The position numbers were made by a program, and so were the translations under genes. Shown piece after piece: positions 1 through 5,118 of a DNA stretch of 5,118 nt; the first letter of the stretch is position 1, and every line of letters begins with the position of its first letter. This stretch comes from Lachnoclostridium sp. UBA739 (lineage in GTDB: Bacteria; Bacillota_A; Clostridia; Lachnospirales; Lachnospiraceae), in the NCBI GenBank assembly GCA_002297865.1, contig DBKX01000216.1, positions 1 through 5,118 of the forward strand, in the 5' to 3' direction. Below the pieces are notes generated by a model. That model worked only from the letters and a program-made list of their open reading frames with translations. It was not told where the DNA came from and did no database searches.

Positions 1-833
1 TGCATTCTAATATATTGCTCACTTTTACCGATATTGTTGAATAAAGATTCTAGTTGATAATCCACTGTTTGAGCATTGCTGTTTAATAATATAGAAAAGA
101 GTGGAACTGCCCATTCTATCAGACCCCATTTTTTTACTTCGCGATAATAATAGCTTGTGTTAGACTTTATATTACCAACTGACATAAGATAAATATCCCC
201 AATAGCTGAGCATGTTGGAAGTTTCAGTGCTTCAATAACAGCGCAAAGAGCTGGATTGTTGGCTACGACACCTCCATCTATATAGCAGCTTGGGCATTCA
301 GGTGGATTTTTAATACAGACCGGTGGAAAGTAAGTAGGTGCAGCACAAGATGACTTTATTGCCTGCCATACCAAAACATTTCGCTCAGGGTCTTTTTTCC
401 CTGTTTCTGCGTTAAAAAATATGGCTTCTCTTGAAGTTGTATCATAGGATGTAATCAGGCAAGGCTTAAGCAGATTACTCATTTTTAGCAGACCAAAGTA
501 GTTTTTCAAGATATCTTCAAAATTGGCACTCATGTATTTTGAACCAAATAGTGGATAAAGTGACTGCTTATCAAAAATGGAAGGTCCTAATGTTAGATAA
601 AAGTCAAGTATTTCCTTGGCAGAATATTTGGGGTGACCATTTTCTGGGATTAAGTATAGTCCAGTTAGTATAGAACCAGTACTTGTTCCTGCTATTAAGT
701 CAAAGTAATCTCCGATACGTGCATTTGGATTTTGGCTGTACTGTTGAAGGAGTGTTTCGAGTTTAGCAAGTGCAACTGCAGAAATAATGCCTTTCATTCC
801 ACCACCATCAATGGATAAAATAGCTGTATGCAT
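1..833 (-). CDS. Patatin-like phospholipase, 3' end cut by window edge
   Basis: My translation of the minus strand from the ATG at 833 is open to the left edge: 277 complete codons, no stop. It carries all signatures of the patatin-like family of Ser-Asp dyad acyl hydrolases: the oxyanion glycine loop DGGGMKG at residues 9-15, the nucleophile elbow GTSTG with Ser51, and the catalytic DGG with Asp186 followed by VVANNP. The family hydrolyses acyl ester bonds of phospholipids or other lipids; the substrate here cannot be read from sequence. No signal peptide or membrane segment is seen at the N-terminus, so it is probably cytoplasmic or membrane-peripheral. A small Cys group (Cys173, Cys180, Cys183) lies just before the catalytic Asp. 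The start is supported by AAGAGGT (847-841) placed 7 nt upstream. It lies 52 nt downstream of the DUF421 gene on the same strand, probably co-transcribed. The C-terminus is unseen. The family call is firm; the physiological role is unknown. Confidence 0.93.
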   Translation of the reverse strand, partial: MHTAILSIDGGGMKGIISAVALAKLETLLQQYSQNPNARIGDYFDLIAGTSTGSILTGLYLIPENGHPKYSAKEILDFYLTLGPSIFDKQSLYPLFGSKYMSANFEDILKNYFGLLKMSNLLKPCLITSYDTTSREAIFFNAETGKKDPERNVLVWQAIKSSCAAPTYFPPVCIKNPPECPSCYIDGGVVANNPALCAVIEALKLPTCSAIGDIYLMSVGNIKSNTSYYYREVKKWGLIEWAVPLFSILLNSNAQTVDYQLESLFNNIGKSEQYIRM

Positions 834-840
834 TCAAATC

Positions 841-847
841 ACCTCTT
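841..847 (-). promoter_or_regulatory. Ribosome binding site of the patatin-like gene
   Basis: The minus strand reads AAGAGGT seven bases before the ATG at 833, a near-consensus Shine-Dalgarno sequence at ideal spacing. It fixes the start of the partial phospholipase gene. The 834-885 gap has no hairpin with a T-tract, so read-through from the upstream DUF421 gene is likely. Confidence 0.75.
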
Positions 848-885
848 ATATTAAATATATGAGGTAGATTAAAAATATAGTCTCA

Positions 886-1593
886 TTACTCAAAAATATC
901 TCCTGGAACAGTATTTTCTAATTTTTTGTACACAACCAGCTTATTGTGAATGTCGCAGAGTGCAAAAAACACTTCTGATACATCTTTTATGCCTTGACTT
1001 TTCAATTGGCTTAAAAGCCATTTCTCATCATTTCCTGTATGTTTTAGATTTTCTTTCATGATTTTTCCATCAATGATTACAGTTGATAGCATGGATTCAG
1101 ACGAGACATTGAGCTGAAGATCCTTGGGAGTGGCGGGTCTGCAATCTGCTTTTGGAAGTATACTAAACTTTCCATTGCTTTCGAGAATAATAGATTGAAT
1201 TTGGGATATGTCAAAGTAGCCACTGTTGCGGCATTGGCATAAAAATTCGTCTACATCTACACGTGCTTTTTGTAGATTTTTGTAGAATATTTGATCGTTG
1301 TCCATAAGAATTAATGGTTTCCCTTCTATAAAACGACGAACTTTTATAGATTTATTACTTGCATAGGATATAGCAATTACAACGATAGAATAGATTACCA
1401 TTGCAATAAGCGGCTCTTCGAATTTTTCCAAATCGGTAGCCATTTCAGCTGCAATCGATCCAATGGTGATACCGTTAATATAATCAAACATACTTAGTTC
1501 AGAGACCTCACGATAGCCCATTATTTTGGTAAGAATAAACAAAACAACAAGTGAGCCGATTGAAGTCCATACAATATTTAAATATTCCATCAT
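886..1593 (-). CDS. DUF421/YetF-family membrane protein
   Basis: This is a 235-aa integral membrane protein (234 aa if the second Met is the start) of the DUF421 family, typified by Bacillus YetF/YdfS and E. coli YcaP. Three hydrophobic segments occupy about residues 5-22, 36-52 and 60-79. The family signature runs through residues 24-51: I-MG-REVSELS-FDYINGI-IGS-AAE. A soluble, presumably cytoplasmic part follows the basic stretch KSIKVRR (81-87). It contains two similar units, about 94-148 and 172-224. Each has a beta-strand ending in Asp, a helix with a Leu/Cys-rich core, a G-x-x-D-[IV]-S motif and a strand ending in K. The biochemical function of the family is unestablished; involvement in envelope or stress responses is only suggested. 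It heads a probable operon with the downstream patatin-like gene and is divergent from the lipoprotein gene. Family assignment is strong, function unknown. Confidence 0.92.
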   Translation of the reverse strand: MMEYLNIVWTSIGSLVVLFILTKIMGYREVSELSMFDYINGITIGSIAAEMATDLEKFEEPLIAMVIYSIVVIAISYASNKSIKVRRFIEGKPLILMDNDQIFYKNLQKARVDVDEFLCQCRNSGYFDISQIQSIILESNGKFSILPKADCRPATPKDLQLNVSSESMLSTVIIDGKIMKENLKHTGNDEKWLLSQLKSQGIKDVSEVFFALCDIHNKLVVYKKLENTVPGDIFE

Positions 1594-1594
1594 A

Positions 1595-1601
1595 ACCTCC
1601 T
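1595..1601 (-). promoter_or_regulatory. Perfect Shine-Dalgarno that favours the second ATG of the DUF421 gene
   Basis: The minus strand reads AGGAGGT at 1601-1595, fully complementary to the 16S rRNA anti-Shine-Dalgarno core. Two ATG codons follow in tandem, at 1593-1591 and 1590-1588. The GGAGG core is only 2 nt from the first ATG but 5 nt from the second. The second is therefore the more likely translation start, which shortens the protein by one Met. Confidence 0.6.
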
Positions 1602-1670
1602 GTATCTTTTATAACAAAAAATAGGATATGTGGAAATTTTGATCTTATTCATGAAATCAAGAATTAATAT

Positions 1671-1699
1671 TTGAGTACGTTGATGACTTAGGATATAAT
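1671..1699 (+). promoter_or_regulatory. Sigma-A-type promoter of the lipoprotein-hisA unit
   Basis: A -35 element TTGAGT (1671-1676, four of six consensus bases) and a perfect -10 TATAAT (1694-1699) are separated by exactly 17 nt. Transcription would start near 1706, leaving a leader of about 20 nt with AGGTGA (1717-1722) before the ATG at 1727. Spacing, position and orientation all fit the lipoprotein gene. Just upstream an imperfect dyad, TTGAT (1639-1643) and ATCAA (1656-1660) flanking the palindrome TTCATGAA (1648-1655), could be an operator; this is speculative. Confidence 0.75.
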
Positions 1700-1726
1700 A
1701 CAATAGAAGAAAAGGCAGGTGAAGTT

Positions 1727-3454
1727 ATGACAAAGAAGTTTAAATTGTTATTTGTGTTTATGTTATGTTCCTTTATCCTGACTGCTTGTGGAGCTAGAGT
1801 TCATACGGAAACTTCATTTCATAAGGATGGTTCTGGGAACAGGATTGTTTATATAAATATTGCCATGAAAGATGAAGGAAAGATAGAAGGTGGTTTTGAA
1901 AAATTAGAAAGTGTATTGAGGGAAAAGGCACCATCATGCATTGAAGTAAATCGTTATGAAAATGCAGATGAAAAAACAATGATATATGAATTAAAGTACG
2001 AATTTACGGATATAGAGGATTTTAGAGCAAAGACAGAGGAAGTGATAGGGGAGAAATCCAATATAGAGTGGAAAGAGAAAGAAGGGGTATTTAAGCAAAA
2101 CTTCTCGTATTCAGAAGATACAAGCACTGACCAGTTAATACAATGGGTGAAGGATGCAATAAGTGAAGAAAGTATTAGCGGTACAATCATAGGTCAGATA
2201 TATGAAGAAGAAAATAATACAATTCACTATGAAGGAAAGCAGGTTTGGTCAGGTAAGGGAAATGCATCTTTTATAGTAGATAAGACGCCGACGCTTGAGG
2301 AAGTTTCTGTTTACAGTAGTTATAGTGATAAGGGAAAAGAGACAAAACAGGTTAAGCTAGGGTTTTCTTATGATGATTATTTGGATATGGATACAGAGGA
2401 AGGATTAGAATATCTGCATCAGTTTTCAAAAAAGTTTAAAGTGGACAGTACATGCAACGGTTATTCGGTTACTCTAACAGGAACCAAGGAGCTGGAACAG
2501 TTTTTTGAAAAGGCATCTGATGAACTGTCAGGAGAAGTACCTTATGCAGATTTAGAGGTGCAGAAAACAAATAAGAAATACTATTTTGAAAATAAAAATG
2601 AAAACAGTATTTTTTCGAATCAATTTTCGGTTAAGGAAGTCTATAATTTCAACAATTTACTTGCTGGATTCAAACTATCTACCAATAGAATAAAAGATTA
2701 TGTTTCCATTCCTAAGAGAAATTCATACAGTAGTGAGCAGGTACATCATACGTATGCACTTGAGTCGAATAAAGCGTACCAATATATTGGAGAGTATGAT
2801 ATTGGAGATACGTATTATATGTATTTTGCTGGTGGACAATGTGCTCAGTTAGATAAAGCGAATGTTTCTTTTTTCATAGATGAAAACTTATTAGGAACCC
2901 AGACGGTTGTATTGAAAATAACTAAAAATGGTATGAATCTAACCAATAGTGACGTTATGAAATACTACAGCACCTTGGGTGAAAAGGTTCAATATGAAGA
3001 GGAAGGAAGCAAGGTTAAGATTACTTTTTTAAAAGAATTTCAGTGTGACAAAGAAGAGAGTGAGCTGAAACGTATTAAGTCATTAAGCTTGCATAAGTTA
3101 AAGTATGAATTAAACACCTCATTTACACTAAATTCTTATTTTCCGGTAGATACAGAGAAAGTAACCTATACGGTAAGCTTACCTAATTCATTAAAGGTGG
3201 AGCATTTTTCGTTTGGTAATGAAGTATTAAACAAGAAAGAAATAAAGGCAGGAAAAGATAAGCAACAATGGACTTATCAGGTGCAGCTAGAAGGTGCGCA
3301 GGAAGTGACGATAAATTTGGATTTTGCAAAACCAAATTTCATTTTTTATGGAATTATGAGCATTGTTGTTCTACTTTTGATAGGAGGGGGATTGTCTGTC
3401 TATTTCTACTTTATAAGAGATTCCGTTACGCGCAGGAAGCGACCTATCGGATAA
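1727..3454 (+). CDS. Membrane-anchored lipoprotein, LppM/DUF3153-like N-terminus
   Basis: This is a 575-aa exported protein. It begins with a lipoprotein signal peptide: basic MTKKFK, a hydrophobic core, and lipobox LTAC with the acylated Cys at residue 21. The mature start, a beta-rich stretch with the motif HKDGSG (32-37), resembles the LppM/DUF3153 type of bacterial lipoprotein domain; this is recognition by pattern, not a search result. A long extracytoplasmic region rich in predicted strands and charged residues follows. A single membrane helix lies at about 538-562, with a basic tail (RRKR, 569-572) predicted inside the cell. The protein would thus be held to the outer face of the membrane at both ends. 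No catalytic motif is seen, so a structural, sensory or binding role is possible but unproven. AGGTGA lies 4 nt before the start codon and a strong promoter precedes it. The hisA-like gene follows after 47 nt on the same strand without a visible terminator. Confidence 0.88.
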   Translation: MTKKFKLLFVFMLCSFILTACGARVHTETSFHKDGSGNRIVYINIAMKDEGKIEGGFEKLESVLREKAPSCIEVNRYENADEKTMIYELKYEFTDIEDFRAKTEEVIGEKSNIEWKEKEGVFKQNFSYSEDTSTDQLIQWVKDAISEESISGTIIGQIYEEENNTIHYEGKQVWSGKGNASFIVDKTPTLEEVSVYSSYSDKGKETKQVKLGFSYDDYLDMDTEEGLEYLHQFSKKFKVDSTCNGYSVTLTGTKELEQFFEKASDELSGEVPYADLEVQKTNKKYYFENKNENSIFSNQFSVKEVYNFNNLLAGFKLSTNRIKDYVSIPKRNSYSSEQVHHTYALESNKAYQYIGEYDIGDTYYMYFAGGQCAQLDKANVSFFIDENLLGTQTVVLKITKNGMNLTNSDVMKYYSTLGEKVQYEEEGSKVKITFLKEFQCDKEESELKRIKSLSLHKLKYELNTSFTLNSYFPVDTEKVTYTVSLPNSLKVEHFSFGNEVLNKKEIKAGKDKQQWTYQVQLEGAQEVTINLDFAKPNFIFYGIMSIVVLLLIGGGLSVYFYFIRDSVTRRKRPIG

Positions 3455-3501
3455 GAAGGAAAAGTATAAACTAAATTATAAAAGAGAAAGAGGTATAAGG
3501 A

Positions 3502-4287
3502 ATGAAATTTCGTCCATGTATTGATATTCATAACGGGAAAGTAAAGCAGATAGTAGGGGGAAGTTTATTAGATGAGGGAAATCAGGCAATAGATAATTAT
3601 GTATCAGAGCAGGATGCTTCCTTTTATGGTGAATTGTATCGAGAAAGTAATCTAAAGGGGGGACATATCATTATTCTCAATCCGGTCGGGTCTGAATATT
3701 ACGAAGAAGATGTAAGGCAGGCACAGCTTGCCTTACAGGCTTTTCCTGGAGGACTGCAGATAGGAGGCGGAATTACAGCGGATAATGCAAAATCGTTCTT
3801 AGAAAAAGGTGCGACTCATGTAATCGTTACCTCTTATGTATTTAAGAATGGTGAAATTCAGATGGAACGTTTACATAAATTAGTGGAAGCAGTGGGAAAG
3901 GAACATTTAGTTCTGGACTTAAGCTGTCGAAAAAAAGACGGAAAATATTATATTGTTACAGACAGGTGGCAGAAGTTTACCAATGTAGTAGTAACCCATG
4001 AAATATTGGACATGCTTTCTCAGTACTGTGATGAATTTTTAATTCATGCAGTAGATGTAGAAGGAAAAGCTTCTGGAGTAGAGTTAGAGCTTGTAAAAAT
4101 GCTTGGTGAGTGGAAGAAGATACCGATTACATATGCAGGAGGGGTTGGTAGTTACGATGACCTAACCAAGTTAAAAGAGTTAGGAAAGAATCATGTGGAT
4201 GTTACAATAGGAAGTGCCCTAGATTTGTTTGGAGGAAAGTTAGAATACAAGGAAGTATTGTGCCAGTGTGATAGGACCGAAATGTAA
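3502..4287 (+). CDS. hisA: Eukaryotic-type (HIS6-like) phosphoribosylformimino-AICAR-ribotide isomerase
   Basis: This 261-aa (beta/alpha)8-barrel protein should convert ProFAR to PRFAR, the fourth step of histidine synthesis, in the cytoplasm. The catalytic acid/base pair is present: Asp8 in PCIDIHNGKVKQIVGG and Asp139 in VLDLSCR. The phosphate-binding loops are QIGGGI (86-91), YAGGVGS (211-217) and IGSALDLFGG (236-245). Length and signature strings (VKQIVGG, VIVTS, DLSCR, EFLIHAVDVEG, LDLFGG) match my recollection of yeast His6 (also 261 aa) far better than typical bacterial HisA of about 240 aa, whose DLxxGxxVRLxxG opening is missing. It is therefore the hisA_euk subfamily. The start is supported by AAGAGGT (3488-3494) 7 nt upstream. 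No other his gene is visible, so the gene lies apart from a classic his operon. It may be co-transcribed with the preceding lipoprotein gene. Two stop codons (4285-4290) end it in tandem. Confidence 0.92.
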   Translation: MKFRPCIDIHNGKVKQIVGGSLLDEGNQAIDNYVSEQDASFYGELYRESNLKGGHIIILNPVGSEYYEEDVRQAQLALQAFPGGLQIGGGITADNAKSFLEKGATHVIVTSYVFKNGEIQMERLHKLVEAVGKEHLVLDLSCRKKDGKYYIVTDRWQKFTNVVVTHEILDMLSQYCDEFLIHAVDVEGKASGVELELVKMLGEWKKIPITYAGGVGSYDDLTKLKELGKNHVDVTIGSALDLFGGKLEYKEVLCQCDRTEM

Positions 4288-4417
4288 TAAAAATGGGCTA
4301 TAATTTATTAAGTATTTGGTTAAATATTACGTAATAATTTACAGTGGAAAACAACGGTTTTATGGGCTTTATAGCAATTCTTAAGGACGTGAAATATAAG
4401 AAAGTATTGAAAAAAGG
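4288..4417. other. AT-rich intergenic stretch after hisA, no clear terminator
   Basis: No gene is seen. It holds a 12-bp perfect palindrome TATTACGTAATA (4325-4336), two copies of ATGGGCT (4293-4299 and 4362-4368) starting 69 nt apart, and a long-range complementarity between GCTATAA near 4297 and TTATAGC near 4370. None is a GC-rich stem followed by a T-tract, so no intrinsic terminator for hisA is evident. Weak hairpins such as AAAAC/GTTTT (about 4349-4361) are too AT-rich to count. Confidence 0.4.
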
Positions 4418-4445
4418 TTGATCTTTTGAGAAAATGTGTTATAAT
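4418..4445 (+). promoter_or_regulatory. Extended -10 promoter of the cell wall hydrolase gene
   Basis: TTGATC (4418-4423, four of six -35 consensus bases) is followed after 16 nt by a perfect TATAAT (4440-4445). The dinucleotide TG one base before the -10 makes an extended -10 element (TGTTATAAT). Transcription should begin near 4452, giving an mRNA leader of about 80 nt before the ATG at 4532. An AAAAG/CTTTT inverted repeat overlaps the -35 box. Confidence 0.75.
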
Positions 4446-4483
4446 TGTTACATAAATGTTACGAATGGTTAAGTAATTGTTTC
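4446..4483 (+). promoter_or_regulatory. Tandem WalR (YycF)-like binding sites over the transcription start
   Basis: The sequence TGTTAC (4446-4451), five bases, TGTTAC (4457-4462) is a perfect match to the WalR consensus TGTWAH-N5-TGTWAH known from Bacillus and other Firmicutes. A second, degenerate pair follows: GGTTAA (4467-4472), five bases, TGTTTC (4478-4483), each half one mismatch from consensus. The half-sites are thus spaced about one helical turn apart (11, 10 and 11 nt). They begin immediately after the -10 box and cover the predicted start, a position more typical of repression. The downstream gene encodes a cell wall hydrolase, the class of target WalRK controls. The regulator itself is not in the window, so this is inference from site and context. 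Confidence 0.6.
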
Positions 4484-4531
4484 GTACTACAGATGATAGA
4501 ACATATCAAAAATAGTAGAAGGAGATTATTT

Positions 4532-5118
4532 ATGAAATTCAGAAAAATGTTTTCTATTGTACTTATGACACTTCTTTGTTTCAATGCTATGAGTATTAAA
4601 GTTTTTGCAGATGATGCTAGAACTGAGGGTATTGCTTACGAGGGTTGTGTGGCTCAAACATATGCAAAAGAAACAAGAACTGAAAAGAAACAGTTGGAAA
4701 GCAGTGTTACAAAAGATGCGGTAAGAAAAGTTACAAAAGCGGCAGGGGGTAGCCTCCAAGCCAAAACATGTTCAGCAGATATAGTAACATCAAAAGAAAC
4801 AAAAGTAAGTGCGATGCCTTTAAAAGTGAGCAATGCTAAAACATATAGTGCCGCAGATTTGCGTTTAATGTCAGCCATTATTTATTGCGAGGCACAAGGT
4901 GAAACATATGCTGGTAAAGTTGCAGTTGGTATCGTCGTTATGAATAGAAAAGCTTCTAAAGAATTTCCGAATTCAATTAAAGGAGTAGTGTATCAGAAAA
5001 ATCAGTTTCAGCCTGTACGAAATGGTTCTTTAAAGAAAGCTTTAAAGAAGTATGATCAGGGAAAATTTAAATCTGGTGCAGGAAAACAATGTGTGAAAGC
5101 AGCAAAAGAGGCACTTGA
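4532..5118 (+). CDS. Secreted SleB-like cell wall hydrolase, 3' end cut by window edge
   Basis: The reading frame from the ATG at 4532 gives 195 complete codons with no stop before the edge. A Sec signal peptide is clear: basic MKFRK, a hydrophobic core (residues 7-19) and a likely cleavage after VFA (Ala26). A Lys/Thr-rich linker with no recognised domain follows to about residue 103. A SleB-type Hydrolase_2 domain begins near 104: YSAADLRLMSAIIYCEAQGE, with Glu120 in the position of the proposed catalytic Glu, then AGKVAVGIVVMNRK (127-140) and NQFQPV (157-162). SleB-family enzymes are spore-cortex or vegetative murein lytic transglycosylases; which applies here is undetermined. The peptidoglycan-binding domain of true SleB is not seen in the part available. 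GGAG (4521-4524) lies 7 nt before the start. It is preceded by its own promoter and WalR-like boxes, which favours a vegetative wall-remodelling role over spore germination. The domain's end is outside the window. Confidence 0.9.
   Translation, partial: MKFRKMFSIVLMTLLCFNAMSIKVFADDARTEGIAYEGCVAQTYAKETRTEKKQLESSVTKDAVRKVTKAAGGSLQAKTCSADIVTSKETKVSAMPLKVSNAKTYSAADLRLMSAIIYCEAQGETYAGKVAVGIVVMNRKASKEFPNSIKGVVYQKNQFQPVRNGSLKKALKKYDQGKFKSGAGKQCVKAAKEAL

Noticed and set aside
1..833. Patatin-like protein as a CBASS effector (CapV type)
   Set aside because: CapV effectors share the patatin fold, but no cyclase, ubiquitin-like or HORMA/TRIP13 gene is visible and the neighbour is a DUF421 protein. The left side is unseen, so this is unsupported rather than excluded.
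1608..1636. Minus-strand promoter TTTCCA-N17-TATAAA for the DUF421 gene
   Set aside because: The spacing is right, but the predicted start would fall on the Shine-Dalgarno sequence, leaving almost no leader. No better minus-strand promoter was found in 1594-1726.
1794..2190. Two minus-strand open frames (1794-1979 and 1954-2190)
   Set aside because: They lie antisense inside the lipoprotein gene, have no ribosome binding site worth noting and give low-complexity peptides.
3268..3474. 68-aa plus-strand open frame
   Set aside because: It overlaps the 3' end of the lipoprotein gene in another frame, and the lipoprotein's membrane helix and basic tail are the sensible reading.
4288..4380. Intrinsic terminator after hisA
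   Set aside because: Only AT-rich or widely separated complementarities are present, with no GC-rich stem followed by a run of T.
4446..4531. Riboswitch or T-box in the hydrolase leader
   Set aside because: The leader is only about 80 nt, and no conserved riboswitch motif or terminator/anti-terminator pair can be seen.
4526..4878. Two minus-strand open frames opposite the cell wall hydrolase
   Set aside because: The plus-strand frame has a signal peptide, ribosome binding site, promoter and SleB motifs; the antisense frames have none.

Overview
The window is AT-rich DNA with strong purine-rich Shine-Dalgarno sites, sigma-A-type promoters, a lipobox lipoprotein and a SleB-type cell wall hydrolase. 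This points to a low-GC Gram-positive bacterium, most likely a Clostridia member (Lachnospiraceae-like). That placement is inferred from gene content and style, not from a marker gene.

Left part (1-1593, minus strand): a DUF421/YetF-family membrane protein gene is followed 52 nt later by a patatin-like phospholipase gene that runs off the left edge. No terminator lies between them, so they probably form a two-gene transcription unit read right to left. Middle (1594-1726): a divergent intergenic region carries a good plus-strand promoter. Centre (1727-4287, plus strand): a 575-aa lipoprotein with a C-terminal membrane anchor is followed after 47 nt by a 261-aa HisA isomerase of the eukaryotic (yeast HIS6-like) type rather than the usual bacterial type. 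No other histidine gene is visible. Right part (4288-5118): a 244-nt regulatory gap leads to the 5' part of a secreted SleB-like cell wall hydrolase gene, cut by the right edge.

The two observations most worth following are the HIS6-type HisA, which suggests an ancient transfer or gene replacement, and the regulatory region of the cell wall hydrolase. There an extended -10 promoter is followed directly by a perfect match to the WalR (YycF) consensus TGTWAH-N5-TGTWAH, then by a second degenerate copy. WalRK is the cell-wall homeostasis two-component system of Firmicutes, so site and gene product agree. Apart from this link and the two probable co-transcribed pairs, the genes look like ordinary housekeeping and envelope genes. 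I see no mobile element, CRISPR array, RNA gene or convincing defence system.
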